Below are positions 7,014 to 16,390 of a DNA stretch of 64,000 nt, in pieces. Origin of the DNA: CALMKX01 sp036274895 (GTDB taxonomy: Bacteria; Acidobacteriota; Thermoanaerobaculia; Multivoradales; SZUA-115); NCBI GenBank assembly GCA_036274895.1, contig DASUEU010000075.1, forward strand, positions 1-64,000. The letters are read 5' to 3'. The position numbers and the translations under genes are program-made. Under the pieces are notes generated by a model. That model worked only from the letters and a program-made list of their open reading frames with translations, had not been told where the DNA came from and did no database searches. Position 1 is the stretch's first letter, and every line of letters starts with the position of its first letter.

Positions 7014-9074
7014 TCAAGGGGGGTTGCTCCGAGAGGGCGGTGGCACCACCTGGGTGATGTCCTCGTCGGTGATGCCGCGGCCGGAGGCCAGACGCTCGAG
7101 GCCCTCGAGCAACGAGCCGGCGCTCATCGGCTCGAGGGTGCCGAGGTCGAGGTCCTGGGCATCGACGACCTCGTAAAGGGGGTGGGTGTCCAGGCCCTTG
7201 AGCCGGGCGATGCCCAGTCTGCGGATGCCCACCATCCGGGGCTGGCCCTCGGGGTCGTCGAGGTTGAAGATCAGGTAACCCCGCTTGCCGGTGCGGCTCC
7301 GGCTCAGCGCGAGGTCGGCCAAGTCCCGACTCAGGCTGACCAGGAACTCGTGGGTGGCCACGATGCCCTCGTTGATCAGGGTGCCGCTGCGGTTGATGTA
7401 GGCGTAGAAAGGCCTCGCTTCTTCCTGGCGGTCGACCAGGTCGAGGTTGCGCCCTTCGAGCGGCTCGAAGAAGCGCACCACCGTCTGGGGCGGATAGCCG
7501 TAGCTGACCAGGGTGGTCTTGATCTCGTCGATCTCAAGGGACCGCTTGCCGGAGGTCAGCCGAGTCAGCTCGACGACGCCATGGCCGAAGAACTCGTAGC
7601 GATCGGCGTCCTGGGCGCTGCCGGTCTGGATGGGGATCAAGCGGTAGTGGCCGAAGTTGAGGCCGATGCGCATGCCGCGGTCGAAGGGCAGGCCGAGGGC
7701 CTTGGCCTTGCGGTAGCAGTCCTGCAGCTCCAGGCCGCAGAGCAGGATGGGCGCCGATCGGCGGCTGGTGTAGAAGGCGCCGTCGCCGAGGTACTTCTCG
7801 AGCTGCAGGCGGTGCCTGGTCGCTACGCGGCTGATCCGCCGCTGGAGGTTGAACATCTGGCGAAAGGCCCGCTCCTGGGTCTCGCTACCGGCTCGCGCGA
7901 GCACGGTGACGACCTCGGAGAAGTTGCTGATGTCGTAGATCAGCCCGTAGCGGTGCACCAGGGGCTCGATCACCGTGGGTGAGAAGAAGTCGAGGGGGCG
8001 GGTGGCCGGCGAGAGCACCAGTGACCGCTGGCCCACCCAGGTGCGGTCGAGGCCGCCGGCCCGGAAGAGCAGGCGGCCGCCGTCCCACCGCACCGGCAGG
8101 ACCAGGTTGCGGAAGGCGTTCAAGAACTCGAAGTCGCGGAGGCGGGCGAGCAGGTCCTCCCACACCACCAGCTCGTCCTCGGCGAAGAAAGCCTCCGGGT
8201 CCCAGCCTGGCCGGCTGGCCAGGAAGCGCAGGTAGCCCGGGCGGAAGATGAGCTTCTCGGGGGGCAGGGCGGGATCCCGCCCGAGCACCTCCCGTGCGAG
8301 CACCGCGAGGTCACCGTCGGTGGTCAAGGCCATGCGGTGCCAGACCACCAGGCGCTCGAGCTTCTGGCGGAAGAGCCGGGCGTCGCGCCGCGCGAAGGCG
8401 GTCAAGAAGCCGGTCAGCTCCATCAGGTCCGGGCTGATCTGCTCCTCCGTGAAGATCAGCACGTTGTCGAGCATCCGGAACAGCAAAGCGCGCGCTGCTT
8501 CGGCGGTGGCGTCGCCGGCCTCGGTGGTCAGCCGCTGCGACCAGGCGAAGACCTCCTGCTTGAGCCGCTCGCGCAGCTTTTCGTAGACCCGGTAGCGGAT
8601 CTCCTCGCCGTGGCGCTGGCCCAGCCGAAGGTCGAGGCGGGTGACCCGTCGCGGCGTTTCGCGCAGCTGGCGGGCTACGTCGAGGGAGTGGTGGAGCCAG
8701 AGCAGGGCCGGGTAGGGACGGCCGTAGCTGGCGAGGATCGAGTTCTCGACCGCCACCGCCAACAGTGCCCGGTAGCGCGACCAGGCGGCGTTGTAGGCCG
8801 TGCGCAGGAAGGGCTCGCGGCGCAGGGCACTGACTTGGGCCCCTTCCTCGGCCTCGAGATAGGCCGCGAGCGCGTCCCGGAGAGAGGCGACGCCCTCGGT
8901 GACCAAGAGGGGGAAGCCATGGAACAGGGTCGATGCCTCGTCCTCGGCGAAGATCGGATAGGGCACCGGCAGCTGTTGCTGCCACTCGGGGAACAGCGTC
9001 TCGAACTCCGGATCGGAAGAGACCAGGAAGTGGAACGGGCCGCGCAGGATCGAGGACAGCTCGGAGGAGGACAT
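7014..9074 (-). CDS. Orphan protein with a class III nucleotide-cyclase-like domain
   Basis: About 686 residues, not recognised as a whole. Residues about 375-500 resemble a class III adenylate/guanylate cyclase catalytic fold. YDISNFSEVV near 380 and KYLGDGAF near 430 supply the two metal-binding aspartates at the usual spacing, and RIGLNFGHY near 470 and FFGHGVVELTRLTS match later strands. In the last motif the transition-state Asn is Val, though the Arg remains. The N-terminal 370 residues are helical, charged and unfamiliar, and no membrane segment is seen. A TAGGAT box lies 10 nt before ATG 9074. It may be a degenerate cyclase or a nucleotide sensor. Confidence 0.6.
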   Translation of the reverse strand: MSSSELSSILRGPFHFLVSSDPEFETLFPEWQQQLPVPYPIFAEDEASTLFHGFPLLVTEGVASLRDALAAYLEAEEGAQVSALRREPFLRTAYNAAWSRYRALLAVAVENSILASYGRPYPALLWLHHSLDVARQLRETPRRVTRLDLRLGQRHGEEIRYRVYEKLRERLKQEVFAWSQRLTTEAGDATAEAARALLFRMLDNVLIFTEEQISPDLMELTGFLTAFARRDARLFRQKLERLVVWHRMALTTDGDLAVLAREVLGRDPALPPEKLIFRPGYLRFLASRPGWDPEAFFAEDELVVWEDLLARLRDFEFLNAFRNLVLPVRWDGGRLLFRAGGLDRTWVGQRSLVLSPATRPLDFFSPTVIEPLVHRYGLIYDISNFSEVVTVLARAGSETQERAFRQMFNLQRRISRVATRHRLQLEKYLGDGAFYTSRRSAPILLCGLELQDCYRKAKALGLPFDRGMRIGLNFGHYRLIPIQTGSAQDADRYEFFGHGVVELTRLTSGKRSLEIDEIKTTLVSYGYPPQTVVRFFEPLEGRNLDLVDRQEEARPFYAYINRSGTLINEGIVATHEFLVSLSRDLADLALSRSRTGKRGYLIFNLDDPEGQPRMVGIRRLGIARLKGLDTHPLYEVVDAQDLDLGTLEPMSAGSLLEGLERLASGRGITDEDITQVVPPPSRSNPP

Positions 9075-9084
9075 GCGATGAGGA

Positions 9085-9090
9085 ATCCTA
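9085..9090 (-). promoter_or_regulatory. -10 box of the cyclase-like gene
   Basis: TAGGAT reads on the minus strand and ends 10 nt before ATG 9074. It faces away from the pepA -10 box at 9128. No convincing -35 element is visible. Confidence 0.4.
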
Positions 9091-9127
9091 GCAGCCTCGC
9101 ACCACCGCGGGGTGCCGTCGCGGCTGC

Positions 9128-9133
9128 TAGAAT
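9128..9133 (+). promoter_or_regulatory. -10 box of pepA, close to its start codon
   Basis: TAGAAT lies 8 nt before GTG 9142. The predicted transcription start falls next to the start codon, so the mRNA would be leaderless; the 8 nt between carry no Shine-Dalgarno sequence. Confidence 0.5.
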
Positions 9134-9141
9134 CCCGCCCC

Positions 9142-10638
9142 GTGCAGCCACCCACGACCAGACCCGAACCCCTCGCCATTGAAGTCACACCCCGAGATCG
9201 AGTCGACGCCGACCTGTTGGTGATTGGCTGCCTCGAAGGCAGCCCTGCCGTCCCCGATGGTTGGCCACCGGCCATCGCTCGTGCCGTCTCTGGCCTCGGC
9301 GCCCGGCCGGGCTTCCGCGGCAGCGAGGGCCAGTGCGCCGAGACGGCGCTCGAAGACTCCCCGGTCGCAGCGGTCGCCCTGCGGGGCCTCGGCGCGGCAG
9401 GCGAGGTCGACGAGCTGGCCCTGGAGTGCTGGTTGCGCCGGACCGTCGAGCAGGCTCGCACCAACGGGGTGAGCCGTCTCGCCGTGGCCCTCCCTGACCA
9501 TCCGGTCGCGGGCGCCGATCACGCCGAGCGCCTGCTGCGCCAGCTGGCGGGAGGCAGCTATCGCTTCGATCGCTTCCTCGCCCGCAAAGAGAAGACCGAG
9601 CGGACCCTGGAGCTGGCGCGGTTCGTGCCGAGCCCGGGGCAGGAAGGGGCGTTCCAGGCCGCCCTGCCGGCGGCGCGGACGATCGCGCGGGCGGTGACCC
9701 TCGCCCGTGACCTCGGCAACATGCCGCCGAACGACGCCACTCCCGATTGGCTCGAGGCCCAGGCGCGGCAAGTGGGCGCAGAGCTGGGCTTCGAGGTCGA
9801 GGTGCTCGACGTCGAAGCGCTGATCCGGCGGGGCATGGGCGGCATCCTCTCGGTGGGCCGCGGGGCTCGCTGCCCGCCGCGGCTGGTGCGCCTTCGCAAG
9901 GCGCGGCCCGGTCCGGCGGTCGCCCTGGTGGGCAAGGGCATCACCTTCGACAGCGGCGGCCTCTCGATCAAGCCGGCCGCTTCGATGGAAGAGATGAAGC
10001 ACGACAAATGCGGCGCGGTGACCGCCCTCGCCATCGCCACCGCAGCCGCCGAGCTGGACCTGCCCATCTCCCTCTCGGTCTACCTGCCGATCGCCGAGAA
10101 CATGCCCGACGGGGACGCCTACCGCCCGGGCGACATCCTGCGCTGCTACAGCGGCAAGACCGTCGAGGTGATCAACACCGACGCCGAGGGGCGGCTGATC
10201 CTCGCCGACGCCCTCAGCCTGGCCGTCGAGGAGGGGGCCGAGCACCTGCTGGAGCTGTCGACGCTGACCGGACATTGCGTCATCGCCCTCGGCGAGGCGG
10301 CGGCGGGCCTGTTCACCCCGGACGACGACCTCGCCGCCGCCCTCCTAGGCTCCGCGGCCAGGGCCGGCGAGCGGCTCTGGCGCCTACCCCTGTGGCGCGA
10401 GTTCTCGGAGGAGATGCAGGGCGCCCACGCGGACCTGCGCAACAGTGCCAGCCGATGGGGGGGAGCCTCGACCGCCGCGGCCTTCCTCGCCGAGTTCGTC
10501 GGCCCTCTGCGGCGCTGGGCCCACATCGACCTCGCCGGCCCGGCCCACCGCAAAGAGGAAGGCTCGGCCTCGACCGGCGCCACCGGCTACGGGGTCGCCC
10601 TGGCCACGCACTGGCTGCGCGGGCTCGCCCGGGAATGA
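9142..10638 (+). CDS. pepA: Leucyl aminopeptidase (M17)
   Basis: Cytosolic dizinc exopeptidase that removes N-terminal residues from peptides, about 498 residues. The C-terminal catalytic domain carries VGKGITFDSGGLSIKP, the MKHDKCGA metal/Lys site and the family signature NTDAEGRLILAD; the variable N-terminal domain precedes it. GTG 9142 is preferred because a -10 box sits 8 nt upstream and the protein then begins just before a plausible first strand. Its stop overlaps the start of a peptide ABC ATPase (ATGA), which suggests coupling of peptide uptake and hydrolysis. Confidence 0.9.
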   Translation: MQPPTTRPEPLAIEVTPRDRVDADLLVIGCLEGSPAVPDGWPPAIARAVSGLGARPGFRGSEGQCAETALEDSPVAAVALRGLGAAGEVDELALECWLRRTVEQARTNGVSRLAVALPDHPVAGADHAERLLRQLAGGSYRFDRFLARKEKTERTLELARFVPSPGQEGAFQAALPAARTIARAVTLARDLGNMPPNDATPDWLEAQARQVGAELGFEVEVLDVEALIRRGMGGILSVGRGARCPPRLVRLRKARPGPAVALVGKGITFDSGGLSIKPAASMEEMKHDKCGAVTALAIATAAAELDLPISLSVYLPIAENMPDGDAYRPGDILRCYSGKTVEVINTDAEGRLILADALSLAVEEGAEHLLELSTLTGHCVIALGEAAAGLFTPDDDLAAALLGSAARAGERLWRLPLWREFSEEMQGAHADLRNSASRWGGASTAAAFLAEFVGPLRRWAHIDLAGPAHRKEEGSASTGATGYGVALATHWLRGLARE

Positions 10639-11624
10639 GCCCGCCGCTGCTCGCCGTCTCGGGCCTCTCCGTCGAGCTGCCCGGCAAGGCTGGCGGGGTC
10701 CGGGTCGTTCGCGACGTCTCCTTCGAGCTGGCGGCGGGGGAGTGCCTGGGCCTGGTCGGGGAGTCCGGCTGCGGCAAGAGCATGACCGCGCTGGCGATCC
10801 TCGGGCTGGTGCCGCCTCCGGGGCGGATCGTCGAAGGGCGGGTCCGGCTCGCCGGGATGGACCTCGTCGGCCGTCCCGACCGCGAGCTGTGCAAGGTGCG
10901 GGGCGGACGCATCGCCATGGTCTTCCAGGAGCCGATGGCGGCCCTGAACCCGGTGCTCACCATCGGTTTCCAGATCGCCGAGGCGGCCCGCCTGCATCGT
11001 GGGCTGTCCCGCCGGGAGGCCCGCCGAGAGGCCGGGCGCCTGCTCGAGCTGGTGGCCATGCCCGATGCCGGCAGCCGCCTCGACTCCTATCCCCACCAGC
11101 TCTCCGGCGGCCAATGCCAGCGGGCGGTCCTGGCCATGGCCTTGGCCGGTGGGCCGGAGATCCTGCTCGCGGATGAGCCGACGACCGCTTTGGACGTCAC
11201 GGTCCAGGCCCAGCTGATCGAGCTCCTGGACCGGCTCCGGCGCGAGCTTTCGCTCTCCATCCTGCTGATCACGCATGACTTCGGCGTGGTCGCCCAGGCC
11301 TGCGACCGGGTCATCGTGCTCTACGCCGGGCAGGTGGTCGAGCAGGCGGAGACGGAGCGGCTCTTCGCCCGTCCGGCGCATCCCTACACCCGGGCCCTCC
11401 TGGCCGCCTCGCCGCGCCTCGGCAAGCCGGCTCCCCGCGGCGCCCTGCCGACCATCCCGGGGCGGGCCGTGGATCCTTCGGACCTACCCGCGGGCTGTGC
11501 CTTCAGCCCCCGCTGCGCCGAGGTCTTCGCGCCCTGTGGCGAGGCCGAGCCACCGCTGGTCGAGCTCGGCGGCGGACGTGAGGCACGCTGCTTCCTCCAC
11601 GTCGAGGAGATGCCTGCGTCGTGA
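10635..11624 (+). CDS. Oligopeptide ABC transporter ATPase, DppD/OppD type
   Basis: ATPase of a peptide (or nickel) importer, about 329 residues. Walker A GESGCGKS, signature LSGGQ (here LSGGQCQRA) and Walker B ILLADEPTTALD are intact. The C-terminal extension has Cys residues in the pattern typical of OppD/DppD (AGCAFSPRCAEVFAPC), a region that binds an iron-sulfur cluster in characterised relatives. It overlaps pepA by 4 nt and the next ATPase by 4 nt. No permease or binding protein is encoded nearby, so the partners must lie elsewhere. Confidence 0.88.
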   Translation: MSPPLLAVSGLSVELPGKAGGVRVVRDVSFELAAGECLGLVGESGCGKSMTALAILGLVPPPGRIVEGRVRLAGMDLVGRPDRELCKVRGGRIAMVFQEPMAALNPVLTIGFQIAEAARLHRGLSRREARREAGRLLELVAMPDAGSRLDSYPHQLSGGQCQRAVLAMALAGGPEILLADEPTTALDVTVQAQLIELLDRLRRELSLSILLITHDFGVVAQACDRVIVLYAGQVVEQAETERLFARPAHPYTRALLAASPRLGKPAPRGALPTIPGRAVDPSDLPAGCAFSPRCAEVFAPCGEAEPPLVELGGGREARCFLHVEEMPAS

Positions 11625-12631
11625 CCGCATTGGTCGAGGCTCGCGGGCTGGTCAAGCACTTCACGGTGCGCCGAGGCTGGCTCGGTGGCAAGGCCCTAGC
11701 CCGCGCCGTTCAGGGGGTGGACCTCGATCTCGCCCCCGGCGAATGCCTGGCCCTGGTGGGGGAGTCCGGCTGCGGCAAGAGCACGGTGGGCCGCCTGCTG
11801 CTCGCCCTGCTCGAGCCCACCGAGGGTCGGGTGCTGTTCCGGGGCGAGGATCTCGGCCGGCTCGACCGCGAGACCCTGCGGCGTCGCCGCCGGCATTTCC
11901 AGATGGTGTTCCAGGACCCCATCGGCTCCCTCAACCCGCGCATGCGGGTGGGGCGGATGCTGGCCGAGCCCCTCGAGGCCCACGACCTGGCCCGTGGTGA
12001 GGCCGCCCGGGTCCGGGTGGCGGGGCTGCTGGAGTCCGTCGGCCTGCCCGCCGAGGCGGCGTCGCGCTATCCCCACGAGTTTTCGGGGGGTCAACGGCAA
12101 CGCATCGCCATCGCCCGAGCGCTGGCCACCGAGCCGGACTTCGTGGTCGCCGACGAGCCGGTGTCGGCCCTCGACGTGTCGGTGCGCGCCCAGGTGACCA
12201 ATCTGCTCGCCGACCTCCAGCGCCGCTTGGGCCTCGCCCTGCTGTTCATCGCCCATGACCTCGCCTTGATGGAAAGCGTGGCCGATCGGGTGGCCGTCAT
12301 GTACGCCGGTCGAATCGTCGAGATCGGTACCACCGAGCGGCTCTACTCGGCGCCCGGTCACCCCTACACCGTGGGCCTGCTCGCCGCGGTTCCGGTGCCC
12401 GATCCGGCGGCGCGGCGGCGCCGTGGCGTCGTCGCCGGGGAACCGCCGAGCTTGCTGGCGCCGGCCCCGGGTTGTCCGTTCAAGCCTCGCTGCGCGATCG
12501 CCCGGGCGATCTGCGGTGACACGCGTCCTCCGCTCGAGGCTTCGGCCGAGGGGCACCGGGTGGCTTGCCACTTTCCGGGAGAGTTCGTCGCCCCCGCGGC
12601 GGAGGACCTCTCCGCTCCGCGGGTGCGATAA
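11621..12631 (+). CDS. Oligopeptide ABC transporter ATPase, DppF/OppF type
   Basis: Second ATPase of the peptide importer, about 336 residues, starting at GTG 11621 within GTGA overlap. Walker A GESGCGKS, signature FSGGQRQR and Walker B FVVADEPVSALDV are present, with the OppF-type C-terminal Cys pattern (GCPFKPRCAIARAIC). In the family, D and F subunits form the heterodimer that drives two permeases, which are missing here. The pair sits downstream of leucyl aminopeptidase in one transcription unit. Confidence 0.88.
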   Translation: MTALVEARGLVKHFTVRRGWLGGKALARAVQGVDLDLAPGECLALVGESGCGKSTVGRLLLALLEPTEGRVLFRGEDLGRLDRETLRRRRRHFQMVFQDPIGSLNPRMRVGRMLAEPLEAHDLARGEAARVRVAGLLESVGLPAEAASRYPHEFSGGQRQRIAIARALATEPDFVVADEPVSALDVSVRAQVTNLLADLQRRLGLALLFIAHDLALMESVADRVAVMYAGRIVEIGTTERLYSAPGHPYTVGLLAAVPVPDPAARRRRGVVAGEPPSLLAPAPGCPFKPRCAIARAICGDTRPPLEASAEGHRVACHFPGEFVAPAAEDLSAPRVR

Positions 12632-12709
12632 CCTTTCGCGTTCGAGTGCGTAATGTCCGCGGGGTGGGGAGGACCGCTCCGCTCAGTCGTTCATCGTGAG
12701 GGCTAATCT

Positions 12710-14371
12710 ATGACCTTCGTCCGTGTTCGTTCGGGAGCCGCCCGGCGCGGGCTCCTGCTGCTGTCCTGCGCAACCGTCCTCGGTCTGCTCTCGGCCGCGA
12801 CCGCCGGAGCTGCCGGCGTCTCCGTATCGACGCTGCCCCAGGGGGCCATCGAGCCCGCCCGCCTGCCGGTGGAGAACGGCGCCATCCGGCTCACTCTCGA
12901 GGAGGCCGTGGCCACGGCCCTCGAGCGCAACCTCGGGCTGGCCATCGACCGCCTGGGCAACGAGCAGTTCCGGCTCGGCATCGACCAGGAGCGCGGCATC
13001 TACGACCTGCTGTTGTCCGCCGACACCTCCTGGGCCGAGTCGACCACCCGCACCTCCTCCCAGCTGCAGGGCGGAGCCGGCGTCACCACCCTCGAGAGCG
13101 AACGGGCCACCTTCAACCTCGGCCTGGCCCAGCTGGTGGCGAGCGGCGGCAGCGCGAACGTGACCTTCAGCAACACCTACAACAAATCCAACTCCAACTT
13201 CTCGAACTTCAACCCCAGCTACAGCTCGGGGCTGGTGCTCTCGTTCACCCAGCCGCTGTTGCGGGGGTTCGGCAAGGGCAATACCGACCGCGGTCTCGTC
13301 CTCGCGCGTCTCGCCGAGACCAGCAACCGCCACTTCTTCGAAGCCCAGGTCGCCGATTTGATCGTCCGGGTGGAGAGCGCTTATTGGGACGTGGTCGAGA
13401 CCCGCAGCCAGCTCCAGGTGGCCCGCGAGAGCCTGGCCCTCGCCGAGGAGTTGCACCGCCGCAATCGCATCCAGGTCGAGGTTGGCACCCTGCCGCCTCT
13501 CGAGCTGGTGCAAAGCGACGCGACCATCGCCACCCGCCAGGAGGAGATCATCCGCGCCAAGACCGCCGTGGGCAACGCGGCGGACGCCCTGCTGACCCTG
13601 CTCAACGTCCAGCAGGGCGACGCCTGGGCCGCGGAGCTCGTCCCTGCGACGGACCCGACCACTCCCAAGGTGGACGTCGACCTTGCGGAGTCGATCCGCA
13701 GCGCCCTCGCGCAACGGCCCGAGATCGCCCAACAGAAGAACGAGCTGGAACGCCTCGGGGTCAACCTGGAGGGCCTCGAGGATGCCACGCGACCGCGCCT
13801 GGACCTGGGCCTGGCCTACGGCCTGTCCGGCGTCGGTGGTGACCAGCGGGTCACCGACCCGGATGGCGAGAACCCGAGGGTCTTGAGCGGCGGCTACAGC
13901 GACGCCCTCGACCTGCTCACCAGCAACGATTTCAACGACTGGCAGATCTCGGCCACCTTCTCCTACCCGCTGCAAAACCGCGCCGCTCGAGCCCAGCGGG
14001 CCAGCGGTCAGATCGACGTCGAGCGGGGCAAGACCCGCCTCTCCGAGCTCGAGCTGCAGGTTCTCGCCGAGGTGCGCACGGCGGTTCGCGGTGTCGAGGC
14101 CGCCTGGCAGCAGATCCAGGCAGCGGGCGTGTCGCGCAGGCTCCAGGAGAAGAACCTCGAAGCGGAGCAGAAGCGCTACGAGAACGGTATGTCGACCAGC
14201 TTCCAGGTGACCCAGATCCAGGAGGATCTGACCCTCGCCAAGAGCAGCGAGGTGCGCGCGATCGCCTCCTACCGCCGGGCTTTGGCGAGCTACTACCGCG
14301 CCATCGGACGCCTGCTCGAGCAAGCCGGGGTCAAGCTCGTGGCGCCCGACGCGGCAGCCGCGTCGAACTGA
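12710..14371 (+). CDS. TolC-like outer-membrane efflux protein
   Basis: About 553 residues with an N-terminal signal sequence (hydrophobic about 14-35, ending at an Ala-rich site). It contains two OEP repeats of long helices plus barrel-like segments; IRLTLEEAVATALERN marks the start of repeat one. Such proteins form the trimeric outer-membrane duct of tripartite exporters. The gene leads an operon with a HlyD-type adaptor and MacB-type ATPase and permease. ATG 12710 has no obvious Shine-Dalgarno sequence; a TAATCT sequence lies immediately before it. Confidence 0.85.
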   Translation: MTFVRVRSGAARRGLLLLSCATVLGLLSAATAGAAGVSVSTLPQGAIEPARLPVENGAIRLTLEEAVATALERNLGLAIDRLGNEQFRLGIDQERGIYDLLLSADTSWAESTTRTSSQLQGGAGVTTLESERATFNLGLAQLVASGGSANVTFSNTYNKSNSNFSNFNPSYSSGLVLSFTQPLLRGFGKGNTDRGLVLARLAETSNRHFFEAQVADLIVRVESAYWDVVETRSQLQVARESLALAEELHRRNRIQVEVGTLPPLELVQSDATIATRQEEIIRAKTAVGNAADALLTLLNVQQGDAWAAELVPATDPTTPKVDVDLAESIRSALAQRPEIAQQKNELERLGVNLEGLEDATRPRLDLGLAYGLSGVGGDQRVTDPDGENPRVLSGGYSDALDLLTSNDFNDWQISATFSYPLQNRAARAQRASGQIDVERGKTRLSELELQVLAEVRTAVRGVEAAWQQIQAAGVSRRLQEKNLEAEQKRYENGMSTSFQVTQIQEDLTLAKSSEVRAIASYRRALASYYRAIGRLLEQAGVKLVAPDAAAASN

Positions 14372-14380
14372 CCCGCCGCC

Positions 14381-14412
14381 GCCGTGCCGCCGTCGTTGGC
14401 TGGCGGCACGGC
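14381..14412 (+). other. Strong hairpin between the TolC-like and adaptor genes
   Basis: GCCGTGCCGCC (14381-14391) and GGCGGCACGGC (14402-14412) form an uninterrupted 11-bp stem with a 10-nt loop. There is no T-run. It sits 9 nt after the TolC-like stop and 41 nt before the adaptor start, so it may stabilise the upstream mRNA or attenuate read-through. Confidence 0.5.
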
Positions 14413-14453
14413 GCGCCGGCGCCTCGTGGTGATTCCAAGGCTGGAGGAATGAA

Positions 14454-15715
14454 GTGAAGAAGGTTCTGGTGCTCCTGGGCATCCTGATGGTGATCGCCCT
14501 GGGTTTGATCGTCCTGGTGGCGTCGCGGATGAGTCGCCAGCAGGGGGTCGAGATCTATGCCGAGGAGGCGGTTCGCCGGCCGATCGTGCAGCTGGTCAAG
14601 GCGACCGGGCGGGTCAACGCCAAGGTGGAAGTCAACATCTCGTCCCATCTGATCGGCAAGATCGAGAAGCTCTACGTCCAGGAAGGCCAGCTGGTGCGCT
14701 CCGGCCAGCCCTTCCTCGAGCTGGAGAAGGACGCCTTTCTCGCCCTCCGCGAGGACTGGGCCACTCGCCTGGCCATGGCCAAGAACGAGGTGGCGCAGGG
14801 CGAGATTGACCTCGCCGACGCCCAGCTGCGTCTCGACCGTGCCGAACGGCTGACGCGTGAAGGCATCATGACCCGCGAGCAGCTGGAGGCCGCCCAACTG
14901 GCCCGCACCTCCGGCCAGCTCCGGATCGAAAGGGCGGCCCAGGCGGTCTTGCAGGCCGAGGCCAACCTCCAGAAGGCCCAGGACGACCTCCAGAAGACCA
15001 CCCTCTACTCGCCCATCGACGGCTTGGTGGTCGCGCTCGAGGCCAAAGAAGGGGAGGTCGTGGTCTCGGGCACCATGAACAACCCCGCTTCGGTGCTGGC
15101 CGTGGTGGCCGACCTCTCGGAGGTGCTCGCCGAGGTCGACGTGGACGAGAACGAGATCGTCAAGGTCCGTGTCGGCCAGGAGGCCGAGCTGAGGGTGGAC
15201 GCCATCCTCGACACGGTATTCCGCGGTCGGGTGGTGGAGGTGGGGACTCGCGGCTTCAACCGGGCCCAGCAAGCCGACGTGACGTTCTTTCGGGTCAAGG
15301 TCTTGTTCGAGACGCCGGACCCGCGACTGCGGCCCGGCATGTCGGTGCGCGCGGACATCCGGACCGCCAACCGCGACGAGGCCACGGTGGTGCCCATTCA
15401 GTCGGTCGTCCAGCGCCCGCCCCTCGGCTCGGCTCCGGCGACCAGCGGGATCACCGGAGTGGCGGACGAGATCCCGGTCGTCTTCGTGCTCACCGAGGGC
15501 AAGGCGCTGCAGAAGGCAGTGACCACCGGTCTGACCGATGACACCCACGTGGAGGTCACGGGAGTCGAGCCGGGCGAGAAGGTGATCACCGGCCCCTATC
15601 GCGAGCTCAAGGATCTGGAAGACGGCAAGGCCGCCCGGATCACCACCCGCAAGCGACGCAGCTCCGACGACGGCGGCCCCCGCGCGGACGACGAAGAGGA
15701 CGAAGAGGAACGCTG

Positions 15716-15716
<1 letters not shown>
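14454..15716 (+). CDS. Periplasmic adaptor (MacA/HlyD family)
   Basis: About 420 residues. One N-terminal membrane helix (about 4-24) is followed by a barrel-sandwich/lipoyl half-motif (VNISSHLIGKIEKLYVQEGQ), a helical hairpin (about 90-180) and a second lipoyl half (YSPIDGLVVALEAKEGEVV). This adaptor bridges the inner-membrane MacB-type transporter and the TolC-like duct. GTG 14454 is preceded by GGAGG at 6 nt spacing, which fixes the start. The last 20 residues are strongly acidic. It overlaps the ATPase gene by 1 nt. Confidence 0.88.

Positions 15717-16386
<670 letters not shown>

Positions 16387-16390
<4 letters not shown>

Noticed and set aside
14412..14425. Second GC palindrome beside the exporter-operon hairpin
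   Set aside because: Short GCGCCGGCGC-type palindromes are expected by chance at this base composition.
12683..14482. A 599-codon open frame on the minus strand opposite the TolC-like gene
   Set aside because: Same explanation: it is the antisense of a gene with clear OEP motifs, and the predicted protein lacks recognisable motifs.
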